A DNA stretch of 64,000 bases from Bog-756 sp963813525 (GTDB taxonomy: Bacteria; Actinomycetota; Acidimicrobiia; Acidimicrobiales; RAAP-2): assembly GCA_963813525.1 (NCBI GenBank), contig CAWEZI010000005.1, positions 496,001 through 560,000 of the forward strand, in the 5' to 3' direction. The notes below the pieces were generated by a model. It was not told the origin of the DNA, ran no database searches, and saw only the letters and a program-made list of their open reading frames with translations. A program made the position numbers and the translations under genes. The stretch's first letter is position 1. Each line of letters begins with the position of its first letter. This document shows, in pieces, positions 36,533-45,376 of the stretch.

Positions 36533-37303
36533 ATGCACGCAGAGGGACGGTCGGCCATTGTCACCGGTGGAGCCGGAGGCCTCGGGGAGGCGACGGTCCG
36601 CCGGTTGGTGGACATCGGGGCGCGAGTGGTCGTCTTTGACCGCGACGGCGACCGGGCCGCGGCCTTGGCGGAGGCACTGGGCGACGGGGTCGCCGCCGCC
36701 GCGGGGGACGTGACCGATGACGACGACGTGCTCGGAGCCGTCGAGGCGGCCCGATCGCTCGGGTCGCTCGGCATCCTGGTCAATGTGGCTGGTGGCGGTG
36801 TCGGAGGCGGTCGTACGGTCGGTCGGGGCGGGGTGCCCCACGACAAGGAGTCCTTCGTCAAGACCATGGAGATGAACGCCACCGGGACGTTCAACACCAC
36901 CCGCTTGGTGGCTGCCGCCATGGGAGAAGGCGAGCCCGACCCGGACGGCCAACGCGGCGTCGTCGTCAACACGGCCTCGATCGCCGGCATGGAGGGCAAG
37001 AGTGGACAGGTCGCCTACAGTGCCGCCAAAGCGGCGATCCTCGGCATGACGCTACCGATGGCCCGCGACCTGGCCCCGATCGGCGTGCGGGTATGCGCCA
37101 TCGCACCAGGGGTGATGGGGACGCCGCTCATGCTCGGTGCCCTCGAGCACCTCAAGGAGGATCCGGCCCAGGGCATCGTCTTCCCCAAGCGGATGGGCCA
37201 TCCGGAGGAGTTCGCACTGCTGGTCGAATCGATCGTCCGGAACCCGTACCTCAACGGGGAGAACATCCGGCTGGACGGAGCTCTGCGGTTTACGGCCAAG
37301 TAG
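36533..37303 (+). CDS. Short-chain dehydrogenase (HSD10-like)
   Basis: SDR of 256 residues resembling 3-hydroxyacyl-CoA dehydrogenase type 2 (HSD17B10 group). Seen are TGGAGGLGEATVRRLVD (about residue 12), VNVAGGG, the insertion MNATGTFNTTRLVAAAMG, the catalytic YSAAK and LDGALRFTAK at the end. This group oxidises 3-hydroxyacyl-CoA, including 2-methyl-branched forms, and hydroxysteroids. ATG 36533 follows GGAGGAGGA. It leads a plus-strand operon with an LLM oxidoreductase and another SDR. Confidence 0.88.
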   Translation: MHAEGRSAIVTGGAGGLGEATVRRLVDIGARVVVFDRDGDRAAALAEALGDGVAAAAGDVTDDDDVLGAVEAARSLGSLGILVNVAGGGVGGGRTVGRGGVPHDKESFVKTMEMNATGTFNTTRLVAAAMGEGEPDPDGQRGVVVNTASIAGMEGKSGQVAYSAAKAAILGMTLPMARDLAPIGVRVCAIAPGVMGTPLMLGALEHLKEDPAQGIVFPKRMGHPEEFALLVESIVRNPYLNGENIRLDGALRFTAK

Positions 37304-37342
37304 TTGTCGGAGGATGATTCCCGGCAGGAAGGGATCTGAGGC

Positions 37343-38296
37343 ATGCGTATCGGCTTGATGATCGGCCCCGAGCGTGGGCGCTACCGGACCAAGGTGGAGC
37401 GGCTCCAAGCGGATGCCCGCTGGGCCGAGGAGTCCGGTCTGTCCACCGTGTGGATCCCCCAGATCCCGGACGAGTTCGATGCGCTCACCGCCGCCACCGT
37501 CGTCGCCACCCAGACCGGTCGCATCGAGATCGGGACGGCGGTCGTGCCCGTGCAGCCCCGACATCCGATCGCCCTGGTCCAGCAGATCCTGTCGGTCCAG
37601 GCGGTGTGCCAAGGGCGGTTGGCCGTAGGCCTGGGCGTGTCCCATCACTGGGTTATCGACGAGATGCTCGGCCTTCCCTACGAGCAGCCGGTGGCCACCA
37701 TGCGCGCCTACCTCGACGTGCTCGACCGGGCCCTCGACGGGCCCGGGAGGGTGGACGTGGAGAATGAGCGCTTTCGGGTGCACAACCCGATCGACATCAC
37801 CGACATCGCACCCACCCCCGTCCTGCTGGCCGCCCTCGGCCCGCTGATGCTCAAACTGTGCGGTGAGCGGGCCGACGGCACCATCCTGTGGATGGCGGAC
37901 GAAAGGGCCATCGGGTCGTACGTCGTTCCCACCCTGGTCCGTGGGGCCGAGTCGGCCCAACGGCCGATGCCCCGCGTCGTCGCCGGGGTTCCGGTGTGCC
38001 TGTGTGGCGACGAGGAGGTCGACGTGGCCGTCGCTCGCACCAACCGGATTCTGGCCGAGGCCGAGGTCTCGCCCAACTATCAGCGCCTGCTGAGCCAGGG
38101 TGACGCCCAAAACGTCGGCGACATCCTGGTAGCCGGAAGCGAACAGAGCATCAGGAAGCGGCTCCAGGGTTTTGCCGACGCCGGCGTGACCGATCTGTCG
38201 GCCAGGGTGGTGCCCATCGGGGAGACCCGCGACGAGCTCATCGCCTCGTCCAAGCGCACCCGCGGCCTTCTGGCTTCGCTCGCCCCGTCGCTGTGA
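37343..38296 (+). CDS. LLM-class oxidoreductase (probable F420- or flavin-dependent)
   Basis: Luciferase-like TIM-barrel protein of 317 residues. The N-terminus MRIGLMIGPERGRY and the segments GRIEIGTAVVPVQPRHPIALVQQ and LAVGLGVSH are characteristic of mycobacterial-type F420-dependent dehydrogenases. It is distinct from the larger monooxygenase at 23144. The cofactor (F420 or FMN) cannot be decided here. ATG 37343 is about 40 bases after the SDR, with GGAAGGGA upstream. A large hairpin begins directly after its stop. Confidence 0.85.
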   Translation: MRIGLMIGPERGRYRTKVERLQADARWAEESGLSTVWIPQIPDEFDALTAATVVATQTGRIEIGTAVVPVQPRHPIALVQQILSVQAVCQGRLAVGLGVSHHWVIDEMLGLPYEQPVATMRAYLDVLDRALDGPGRVDVENERFRVHNPIDITDIAPTPVLLAALGPLMLKLCGERADGTILWMADERAIGSYVVPTLVRGAESAQRPMPRVVAGVPVCLCGDEEVDVAVARTNRILAEAEVSPNYQRLLSQGDAQNVGDILVAGSEQSIRKRLQGFADAGVTDLSARVVPIGETRDELIASSKRTRGLLASLAPSL

Positions 38297-38351
38297 TCCC
38301 TCTCGCTGGTGACCCCGCCATGGCGGACGGCGGGGTCACCAGCGAGAGGGA
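38297..38351. terminator. 23-bp perfect inverted repeat after the LLM gene
   Basis: Arms at 38297-38319 and 38329-38351 are perfectly complementary over 23 bases, with a 9-base loop (38320-38328). The left arm starts TCCCTCTCGCTGG right at the stop codon. There is no T-run, and the next gene in the same direction starts at 38379. It may terminate, attenuate or process the transcript. Confidence 0.65.
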
Positions 38352-38378
38352 GTTCACACAACCATTGGGAGGCTGGTC

Positions 38379-39161
38379 ATGACGGTCACGGTGATCACCG
38401 GTGCGGCCAGCGGCATGGGGCGGCTCTGCGTCGAGAGGTTGCGGGGGACGGCAGACCATCTGGTGGCCGTCGACCTCCGGGCGCCGGAGATCGAGGGGGT
38501 GGTGGCGGTGGCCTGCGACGTCGCCGACCCCGCCGCCGTCGCACTCCTCGCCGAGCAGGTGGAAGGGCTCGGCCCCTTCCGGGCCCTGGCCCATGCCGCT
38601 GGGGTCTCGCCCACCATGGCCGACGCCCGCCGGGTGTTCGAAGTCGACCTGGTGGGCACCGCCCGGGTGCTCGACGCTTTCGAGCCGCTGGTGGTGCCCG
38701 GTTCGGCCGCCGTGTGCTTCTCCTCCAGCTCCGCCTATCAGATCGCCCTTCGGGGAATCGATCCCGAGGTCCAAGCCCTGGTGTCCGATCCTCGTGGCCC
38801 GGGGTTCCTCGACAGCGCCACCGCCCGCCTGCCCGACAGCGGCCTGGCCTATGCCTGGGCCAAGCGTGGCGTCATAGCGGTGGCCGCTGAGGCCGCCGTG
38901 TCCTGGGGCCGGCGGGGCGGACGGGTCGCCTCCCTGTCGCCCGGACTCATCGACACGCCCATGGGTCGCCGGGAGTTCGAACAGCAACCGATCATGAAGA
39001 CCATGCTCGACAACACCCCCGTGGGCCGTCTCGGACAGCCCGAGGAGGTGGCAGCCGTCGCGGCCTTCCTCCTCTCCGACCACGCCTCGTTCGTCTCGGG
39101 CATCGACGTCCTGGTGGACGGCGGGATGCTCCAGGGCCTGGCCGCCGCCTTTCCCGCTTAG
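38379..39161 (+). CDS. Short-chain dehydrogenase (3-alpha-HSD-like)
   Basis: SDR of 260 residues in the atypical group of bacterial 3-alpha-hydroxysteroid dehydrogenase/carbonyl reductase. Seen are TGAASGMGRLCVERL (about residue 7), a short central region, SSSSAYQIALRG, the catalytic YAWAK and a segment PGLIDTPMGRREF. ATG 38379 follows GGGAGGCTGG. It probably oxidises a ring hydroxyl. Its stop lies within a small terminator hairpin. Confidence 0.87.
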   Translation: MTVTVITGAASGMGRLCVERLRGTADHLVAVDLRAPEIEGVVAVACDVADPAAVALLAEQVEGLGPFRALAHAAGVSPTMADARRVFEVDLVGTARVLDAFEPLVVPGSAAVCFSSSSAYQIALRGIDPEVQALVSDPRGPGFLDSATARLPDSGLAYAWAKRGVIAVAAEAAVSWGRRGGRVASLSPGLIDTPMGRREFEQQPIMKTMLDNTPVGRLGQPEEVAAVAAFLLSDHASFVSGIDVLVDGGMLQGLAAAFPA

Positions 39162-39168
39162 GCGGGAA
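39151..39168. terminator. Small terminator hairpin
   Basis: TTCCCGC-TTAG-GCGGGAA is a perfect 7-bp stem over the SDR stop codon, followed by TTGTT, between convergent genes. Confidence 0.55.
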
Positions 39169-39172
39169 TTGT

Positions 39173-40138
39173 TCAGAGGGGCGGCCAGGCCGGGAACTCC
39201 CGGCTGACCAGAATCTGGCGTCCGAGGTCGCCGGTGAGCGTCCGGGACCCACCGAACAGCTCATCGAGCACCAGGGTGCGGCGCACGTAGTTGTGCAGGT
39301 CGTGCTCGGTGGTGAAACCGATGCCGGCCAGTACCTGCTGGCAGTGACGTGCGGCCGTCCGGGCCGCCCGCCCGGCCAGGGCCTTGGCCACGCCGGCCGA
39401 GGAGGGGGCATCCCCCGGCCAGGCGCCATCGAGTGCGGCGTCGGCGGCCTCGATGGCCACCAGGGTGTCGGCCAGACGGTGCCGGACCGCCTGGAACTGG
39501 CTGATCGGTCGCCCGAACTGGGTCCGCTCGTGAGCGTGGACCCGGGCCAGTTCGAGCATGGCCCGGGCACAGCCCACCAATTGGTGGGCGAGGGCCAGCC
39601 GCGCCCGCGCCACCGCCGCCGGCCACTGCCCTCTGCTGAGCTCGCCGCGCACCAGGTAAGGCGTTCCTCTCTCGGCCACCACCTCCGCCAATCCGAGGCG
39701 CGGATCCATGCCTCGGACCATCCGACAGTCCAGTTCGGTGACCTTCACCTCGGCCACCAGGTGGTGCTGGTCGGCGCCGGTAACGACGAGGACTGTCTCC
39801 CCGTCATCGGGCGGCGCCAGCGCCACCCCCCGGGCCGCCCATCGGCCTCCCGTCTCGGTCCCCGGCGGAGTGGCTCGGCCCAGTGGGGGAAGGATCCAGT
39901 TGCCCGAGGGACGGTCGGTAGGTCCCAGCGCGGAACCGATCACCAGTCCGAGCGCCGACGAGCTGGTGTTGGTGGCTCCCTGCAGCTCGAACAGGGAGGA
40001 CACGGCCGCTCGTGGGTCGGCTGTGAGCGCTTCGGTCCACCCGAGATCTTCGAGGGCGGCGTCGAGGGCTGGACCGGCGTGGGCGGTGCAGGCCTGGTGA
40101 AGGCTTCTTTCGAACAGCGAGCGCTCCTCGCCGTCCAT
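39173..40138 (-). CDS. Acyl-CoA dehydrogenase, small-partner type
   Basis: Acyl-CoA dehydrogenase homolog of 321 residues, short for the family. The C-terminal lobe is conserved (ERTQFGRPISQFQAVRHRLAD and LAGIGFTTEHDLHNYVRR), while the N-terminal flavin signature is lost. It matches the FadE27-like partner of heteromeric enzymes and is last in the operon 42757-39173. ATG 40138 overlaps the stop of its partner gene. Alone it would probably be inactive. Confidence 0.87.
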   Translation of the reverse strand: MDGEERSLFERSLHQACTAHAGPALDAALEDLGWTEALTADPRAAVSSLFELQGATNTSSSALGLVIGSALGPTDRPSGNWILPPLGRATPPGTETGGRWAARGVALAPPDDGETVLVVTGADQHHLVAEVKVTELDCRMVRGMDPRLGLAEVVAERGTPYLVRGELSRGQWPAAVARARLALAHQLVGCARAMLELARVHAHERTQFGRPISQFQAVRHRLADTLVAIEAADAALDGAWPGDAPSSAGVAKALAGRAARTAARHCQQVLAGIGFTTEHDLHNYVRRTLVLDELFGGSRTLTGDLGRQILVSREFPAWPPL

Positions 40139-41268
40139 CAGAGGTCCGGTCCGAGGTCGAGCAGTCGGCGGGCGATGATGTTGCGCTGGATCTCCACCGT
40201 CCCGCCGTAGATGGTCGCCGCTCGCGAGTAGAGGAACTGGCGGCGCCACCGGCCGCTGTGAGGGTCGTCCCCGACGGCCAGTTCTGGGCCCAGTGCATCG
40301 AGGGCGAGGTCGAAGACGGCCTGCTCTGCGGTGGCGACCAGCACCTTGTCGACGGAGGTCTCCGGACCCAGCCGCTCGCCGGCGTCCAGGCGGTACTGGG
40401 TCAGGCGCGAGCGGGCACGGAGGGCGTAGACCAGTTGTGTGACCTCACCGACGACGGCCGGGTCGAGCCTGTCGACGGGAACCGTCTCGACGACGTCCTG
40501 CAGTCGACGCTGCAGGAAGGCGACGCGGTGCCAGAGCGCCGTGCTCCGTTCGAACGGAAGGAGATCCATGGCCACCGACCACCCCTGACCCTCGTCGCCG
40601 AGCATGCGGTCCAACGGCACCACGACGTCGTCGAAGAAGACCTCGGAGAACTCCGGGGCACCGTGCATGGTCTCGATCGGTCGCACGGTGATCCCCGGGC
40701 TGCCCATATCGACGAAGAGTGCTGTGATCCCCTTGTGGGCCGAGTCCGGTGGGCCGGTACGGGTGAGCAGGACGCAGCGGTCGGCGTACTGGGCCAGGCT
40801 GGTCCAGACCTTCTGGCCGGTGACCCGCCACCCGCCGGCGGACCGGGTGGCCCGGCAGGTCAGGGCGGCCAGGTTGCTCCCGGTTCCCGGCTCCGAGAAT
40901 CCTTGGCACCAGGTTTCCTCCCCCCGGAGGAGGCGAGGCACCATTGCCGCCGCCAACGCCGGTGCGGCGTAGTCGATCATGGTGGGCGCCAGGACCTCGG
41001 TCATCGAGTAGATGCCCGGCTCGACCAGGTTCCGGGCGGTCAGGGCTTCGCCCAGGTAGGCCCGGTGGAGCGTCGATCCTCCGAACCCGCCGACCCGTTC
41101 CGGCCACCCCCACCGCATCCATCCGGCATCGAAGGCGAGCCGCTTGACACGGGACAGCTGGGCCATCTGGCCGTCCAGTGTCTCTTCGTCGCCGGGCCGC
41201 GGGGCGAGGACGGCTGCGTTCTCCTCGAGCCAGGCGTCCAGGGACGTCCGGAAGACTTCGAACTTCAT
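40138..41268 (-). CDS. Acyl-CoA dehydrogenase, large-partner type
   Basis: Acyl-CoA dehydrogenase of 376 residues, partner of 39173. The flavin region is intact (CQGFSEPGTGSNLAALTCRA, about residue 118) with KVWTSLAQYADRCVLL. The canonical catalytic-Glu position reads IYGGTVEIQRN, with Gly in place of Glu. ATG 41268 overlaps the preceding SnoaL-like gene stop. Together with 39173 it forms a second alpha2beta2-type pair, parallel to 32076/33341. Confidence 0.9.
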   Translation of the reverse strand: MKFEVFRTSLDAWLEENAAVLAPRPGDEETLDGQMAQLSRVKRLAFDAGWMRWGWPERVGGFGGSTLHRAYLGEALTARNLVEPGIYSMTEVLAPTMIDYAAPALAAAMVPRLLRGEETWCQGFSEPGTGSNLAALTCRATRSAGGWRVTGQKVWTSLAQYADRCVLLTRTGPPDSAHKGITALFVDMGSPGITVRPIETMHGAPEFSEVFFDDVVVPLDRMLGDEGQGWSVAMDLLPFERSTALWHRVAFLQRRLQDVVETVPVDRLDPAVVGEVTQLVYALRARSRLTQYRLDAGERLGPETSVDKVLVATAEQAVFDLALDALGPELAVGDDPHSGRWRRQFLYSRAATIYGGTVEIQRNIIARRLLDLGPDL

Positions 41269-41696
41269 CAGGAGGTGGGGGCCGGTCGGGTCTCGTCGTG
41301 CGGTCGACCTGCATCGCGGGCTCCGCTCTTGCGCAGGAAGGTCATCGACCGGGTGTGCAGTCGCCATCCGCTCGGCGTCCGCCGGTAGCTGTCCGTGTAA
41401 AAGCCGATGCGCATGTCGTGGGTCTTCTGGTCGACGAAGCACAGCGGCTGCTGGCCGGTCCCGACGTCGCCGTCGAGCTCGAAGACCGGGGGGCCGACCA
41501 GGAACAGCCCCTTGGGTGCGGCTGCCACCAGCATGGGGAAGTCGACCAGCTGGTAGGTGTCCCCGAAGGCGCTGTAGGAGCCGTCGGGCGTGAACACCTC
41601 CGTCACCGACTCGACATCGTCCTTGGTCATGCCGACGGCGTAGCGGGCCAGGAGCTGTTCGAGCTCGAGGACGTCTTCGATGGGGAGCGACGACAT
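41268..41696 (-). CDS. SnoaL-like / NTF2-fold protein
   Basis: Small protein of 142 residues with the NTF2-like cone fold expected from LEQLLARYAVGMTKDDVESV (about residue 11), VFTPDGSYSAFG and RTPSGWRLHTRSMTFLR near the end. Relatives include ketosteroid-isomerase-like enzymes, dehydratases and the small subunits of ring-hydroxylating oxygenases. Sandwiched between a reductase and an acyl-CoA dehydrogenase with ATGA overlaps on both sides, it probably isomerises or hydrates an intermediate; a binding role is also possible. Confidence 0.8.
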   Translation of the reverse strand: MSSLPIEDVLELEQLLARYAVGMTKDDVESVTEVFTPDGSYSAFGDTYQLVDFPMLVAAAPKGLFLVGPPVFELDGDVGTGQQPLCFVDQKTHDMRIGFYTDSYRRTPSGWRLHTRSMTFLRKSGARDAGRPHDETRPAPTS

Positions 41697-42757
41697 CAAC
41701 GCTCCTCGTAGCGGACGTGGACCACGGGGCTGGTCGGGAGGGACTGGCAGGTGAGTACCCACCCGTCGTCGACCTCGTCCTCGGTGAGGGCATTGTTGAC
41801 ATGCATCGACACCGACCCCTCGATCAGCTTGGCCATGCAGGTGGCGCAGCTCCCCGACTCGCACGAGAAGGGTGGAGACATCCCCAGCTGTCGGGCGGTC
41901 TGCAGAACGGTGGTCCCCGGGCGGTGATCGGTTGTCTCCCTGCGGCCACCGAGCTCGACGGTGATCCGGGTGGTCGTGGGCAGGTCGACCGGCTCCCGCT
42001 CCGGCGGCCACTGGCCCGGAGTGAAGCGCTCGATGTGGATCCGTGCCCGATCGACCCCGTGAGCCAGCAACGCCCCCTCAACGATGTCCATGAACGGCGC
42101 CGGGCCGCACAGGTAGAAGTCGGCCTCATCGGCCTCATCGGCGAAACGACGGACCGTCTCCGGTCGGATGAGCCCGTGCTCGACGTCGAGGTGGTGGGAC
42201 ACGATCAGCCGCTCACCGTGCCGCTCCTTCAGCTCATCGATCTCCGAGCGGAAGATGATGTCGTCACGATCCCGATTGGCATAGAGCAGGCGCACCGTAC
42301 GTGTGGTCGTGGCCAGCGCCGATTTGACCAGCGAGATGACCGGGGTGATCCCGCTTCCCGCGCTGAAGGCGACCAGATCACCGTGGCCGGCGGTCAGGCG
42401 GAAGAAGCCGGCCGGTTTGGCCACCTCGACCGGATCGCCGGGGGCCAGGTGGTCGTGCAACCAGTTGGAGACCACACCACCGGTCGTGCGTTTGACCGTC
42501 ACCCGGAGCTCGGCGTCAACGGCGGGGCAGGAGGACATGGAGTAGCAGCGAACGTAGGACTGGCCGTCCACCGGCACCCGGAACGTACAGAACTGGCCCG
42601 CACGGTAGGCGAAGACCGACAGCAGCTCGGGGGGCACCTCGAGCACGTAGGAGGTGGCGTCTCCCGTCTCGGCCACCACCCGGCCCACCCGCAAGGTGTG
42701 GTACGTGTGGTCGCCCGGCGCCCCGGGCGCGACCGCCACTGGCTCTGAGAGTGCCAT
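41696..42757 (-). CDS. Ferredoxin-NADP reductase with 2Fe-2S domain (KshB-like)
   Basis: Oxygenase reductase of 353 residues passing electrons from NAD(P)H via FAD to a plant-type 2Fe-2S cluster. The FAD motif RCYSMSS is at about 70, the NAD region includes FSAGSGITPVISLV, and the cluster ligands are Cys 299, 304, 307 and 337. The domain order (FAD, NAD, 2Fe-2S) and the RCYSMSSCP segment match KshB, reductase of 3-ketosteroid 9-alpha-hydroxylase. It is the only such reductase in the window and could serve the Rieske oxygenases at 1-1321 and 46758. First gene of a four-gene coupled operon. Confidence 0.9.
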   Translation of the reverse strand: MALSEPVAVAPGAPGDHTYHTLRVGRVVAETGDATSYVLEVPPELLSVFAYRAGQFCTFRVPVDGQSYVRCYSMSSCPAVDAELRVTVKRTTGGVVSNWLHDHLAPGDPVEVAKPAGFFRLTAGHGDLVAFSAGSGITPVISLVKSALATTTRTVRLLYANRDRDDIIFRSEIDELKERHGERLIVSHHLDVEHGLIRPETVRRFADEADEADFYLCGPAPFMDIVEGALLAHGVDRARIHIERFTPGQWPPEREPVDLPTTTRITVELGGRRETTDHRPGTTVLQTARQLGMSPPFSCESGSCATCMAKLIEGSVSMHVNNALTEDEVDDGWVLTCQSLPTSPVVHVRYEER

Positions 42758-42758
42758 G

Positions 42759-42789
42759 TTGACAAATGATAACGAAGTTCTCCTAGACT
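42759..42789 (+). promoter_or_regulatory. Sigma-70-like promoter candidate
   Basis: TTGACA (42759-42764) and TAGACT (42784-42789), spaced 19 bases, lie in the 94-base gap between the divergent reductase and CoA ligase genes, oriented toward the ligase. The -35 box matches consensus exactly; the spacer is slightly long. Confidence 0.5.
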
Positions 42790-42851
42790 GGCAACGGACC
42801 TAGGGGAGTGTCCAGCCGAACCCGGCCGAAGGAGAGGGCGTTGGGGAACCG

Positions 42852-44474
42852 ATGAGCACGGCGGTGGACGGCTGGGGCCTGCGACCGGTCTCCCCCGAGC
42901 TGGCCCGCCTCTACCGGGCCGAGGGGTGGTGGACGGACGCCACGCTGGGCGGCATGACCGCCGAGGGCCTGGCTGCCATGGGTGGGGCGGGGTTCGAGGT
43001 GCACTCGCAGACCCGGCCCTGGCGGGGTACTTTCGCCGACCTCGACCGGGCGGCACGGGCCCTGGCCGGCGCCCTCCTGTCCCGGGGGATCGGTCCCGGG
43101 GCCGTGGTGGTCATCCAGCTCCCGAACTGGCTGGAGGCGGGCATCGCCTTCTGGGCGGCGGCCTACCTGGGCGCGGTGGTGGTACCCATCGTCCACTTCT
43201 ACGGGTCCAAGGAGGTCGACTACATCGTCGAGGCCACGGCGCCGGATGTGGTCGTGACGGCCGACCGCTTCGGGCACAGCGACTACCTGGCCACCTACGG
43301 CCCACTGGTGGGGCGGCGACCCGTCCCGCTGTGGCTGGTGGTCGGGGACACGCCCGGCGCGTCCCTCCCCGGCGGGGCCACGGCCTTCGCCTCGATGCTC
43401 GACGGTGAGCCCCTCGTCACGCCGGCGGAGGTCGACCCCGAGGCCCCGGCCATCATCGGGTTCACCTCGGGGACGACGCGTGACCCCAAGGGCGTGGTGC
43501 ACTCACACCGGACCATCACCTCCGAGGCGCGACAGCTCGATCATCTCTTCCCGAGGGGCGGCCCGCCCCAGATCACCGGCTCACCGGTCGGGCATTTCAT
43601 CGGCATGCTCAACGCCTTCGTGATGCCCCTGATGCGCGACCACCCCGTCCATCTGCTGGACGTCTGGGATCCGACCGAAGTTCTGCGCATGATGCGGGAG
43701 GACGGTATCGGAGTCACCGGAGGGGCCACCTTCTTCCTGACCAGCCTGCTCGACCACCCCGATTTCACCCCCGAGCATCTGGCCATGATGCCCTTCGCCG
43801 GGCTGGGCGGGTCCACGGTCCCCGTGGCCGTCATGGAACGGGCCACCCGTCTCGGCATCAAGGCCTTCCGCTCCTATGGCAGCACCGAGCACCCCTCGGT
43901 GACCGGCTGCCTCCTCGACGAGCCCGAGGACAAGCGGATCCACACCGACGGACGGCCGCTACCCGGCGTCGAGGTCCGTCTCGACCAGGAGGGCCAGATC
44001 CTGACCCGGGGTCCCGACTGCTGCCTCGGCTACACCGACCCGGGCCTGACGGCGTCGGCCTTCGACGCCGACGGGTGGTACCACACCGGTGACATCGGCG
44101 TGCTGGACGGGGAGGGCTACCTCACCATCACCGACCGGCTGTCCGACATCATCATCCGCGGCGGCGAGAACATCAGCGCCCAGGAGATCGAGGAGCTCCT
44201 CTTGGGGCTGGAGGCGGTCACCGAAGTGGCGGTCGTGGCCGAACCGGACGCCCGCCTGGGCGAGCATGCCGCCGCGGTGGTGACGGTTCGCCCGGGGATG
44301 TCCCCCCCGTCTCTCGGACAGCTGCGTGACCATCTGGCTGCCGCCGGTCTGGCCCGCCAGAAGTGGCCCGAGACGATCCACGAGGTGCGGGAGTTCCCCC
44401 GCACCCCGTCGGGCAAGGTCCAGAAGTTCCGGCTCCGTCAGATGCTGGCCGACGTGGACCATGGCATCCTGTGA
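42852..44474 (+). CDS. Acyl-CoA synthetase (AMP ligase)
   Basis: CoA ligase of 540 residues. Motifs are FTSGTTRDPKGVVHSH (about 203), with an unusual Arg-Asp in the P-loop, SYGSTEHPS in place of YGxTE, DRLSDIIIRGGENISAQE (about 431), and catalytic Lys in TPSGKVQKFRL (about 522). The sequence resembles cyclohexanecarboxylate- and steroid-acid-CoA ligases. ATG 42852; GTTGGGGAACCG precedes it without a strong ribosome site. First gene of an operon with TauD, SDR, CMD-like and Rieske genes. Confidence 0.9.
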   Translation: MSTAVDGWGLRPVSPELARLYRAEGWWTDATLGGMTAEGLAAMGGAGFEVHSQTRPWRGTFADLDRAARALAGALLSRGIGPGAVVVIQLPNWLEAGIAFWAAAYLGAVVVPIVHFYGSKEVDYIVEATAPDVVVTADRFGHSDYLATYGPLVGRRPVPLWLVVGDTPGASLPGGATAFASMLDGEPLVTPAEVDPEAPAIIGFTSGTTRDPKGVVHSHRTITSEARQLDHLFPRGGPPQITGSPVGHFIGMLNAFVMPLMRDHPVHLLDVWDPTEVLRMMREDGIGVTGGATFFLTSLLDHPDFTPEHLAMMPFAGLGGSTVPVAVMERATRLGIKAFRSYGSTEHPSVTGCLLDEPEDKRIHTDGRPLPGVEVRLDQEGQILTRGPDCCLGYTDPGLTASAFDADGWYHTGDIGVLDGEGYLTITDRLSDIIIRGGENISAQEIEELLLGLEAVTEVAVVAEPDARLGEHAAAVVTVRPGMSPPSLGQLRDHLAAAGLARQKWPETIHEVREFPRTPSGKVQKFRLRQMLADVDHGIL

Positions 44475-44488
44475 GAGACGGGCGTCCG

Positions 44489-44501
44489 AGAACATAGTTC
44501 T
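44489..44501. promoter_or_regulatory. Dyad AGAAC-ATA-GTTCT
   Basis: A perfect 5+3+5 palindrome in an AT-rich 70-base gap before the TauD gene. Its ACATAGT core is shared with the dyad at 57336-57346. Possible operator; no regulator is assigned. Confidence 0.4.
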
Positions 44502-44545
44502 GCAAAAGTAATAGTCTTGCTCTATCAGCTAACCCAGGAGGGTCC

Positions 44546-45376
44546 ATGACCGTGGTGACGGCCGAGAAGCTCAGCGCACAGGTCGGAGCCGAGGTCATCG
44601 GTATCGACCGTGACCGGCTGCTCCACGACGACGCCCTCCCCGCCTGGACGCTCGAGGCCCTGGACACGCACGGCGCCCTCGTCTTCCGCGGCGTCCACGT
44701 CGACGACGAGGTCCAGGTGGCCTTTTCCCGGAAGCTCGGTCGTGTCGAGACCCTCGGCTCCGGAGATCACCCCGAGATCTTTCTGGTGACGCTCGATCCG
44801 GCCAAGAATCCGGCGGCGGCCTACCTGCGCGGGACGTTCGACTGGCACATCGACGGATGCACCGATGACGTTCCCATTATGGCCACCATGCTCAGCGCCC
44901 ACGCCGTGGCCGACTCGGGCGGCGAGACCGAGTTCGCCAGCACCTACGCGGCCTACGACGCCCTGTCCGCCGAGGAGAAGGACCGCTTCGCCTCGCTGCG
45001 GGTGGTGCACACCATCGAGGCGTCGCAGCGGTTGGTGAACGACGATCCCTCCCCCGAGGAACTCGCCCTCTGGCGATCGCGGCCGACCAAGGAGCACCCG
45101 CTGGTGTGGACCCACCGGTCGGGGCGGCACTCGCTGGTCCTCGGGGCCACCGCTTCCCACGTGTCCGGCATGGACGTCGACCAAGGACGGGCACTGCTGG
45201 CCGACCTGCTGGCCCGGGCCACCACCCCCGATCGCGTCTACCGGCACCAGTGGTCGGTCGGCGACCTGGTCATGTGGGACAACCGGGGCGTCCTCCACCG
45301 TGCCTGCCGCTACGACCCCACCTCTCCTCGCGACATGCACCGAACGACACTGAGCGGAGAGGAGCCCATCCAGTGA
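44546..45376 (+). CDS. TauD/TfdA-family 2-oxoglutarate dioxygenase
   Basis: Fe(II)/2-oxoglutarate-dependent oxygenase of 276 residues. The metal triad is His 101, Asp 103 (DWHIDG) and distal His 251 (GVLHRA); Arg 266 (DMHRTTL) would bind 2-oxoglutarate. Such enzymes hydroxylate unactivated carbons, sulfonates or aryloxy acids. ATG 44546 follows CAGGAGGG. The stop overlaps the next start (GTGA). In this cluster it is one of several alternative oxygenases, perhaps acting on a side chain. Confidence 0.92.
   Translation: MTVVTAEKLSAQVGAEVIGIDRDRLLHDDALPAWTLEALDTHGALVFRGVHVDDEVQVAFSRKLGRVETLGSGDHPEIFLVTLDPAKNPAAAYLRGTFDWHIDGCTDDVPIMATMLSAHAVADSGGETEFASTYAAYDALSAEEKDRFASLRVVHTIEASQRLVNDDPSPEELALWRSRPTKEHPLVWTHRSGRHSLVLGATASHVSGMDVDQGRALLADLLARATTPDRVYRHQWSVGDLVMWDNRGVLHRACRYDPTSPRDMHRTTLSGEEPIQ

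Noticed and set aside
38297..38351. Insertion-sequence terminal repeat
   Set aside because: The arms are only 9 bases apart with no transposase, and no flanking target duplication is visible; a hairpin is the simpler reading.
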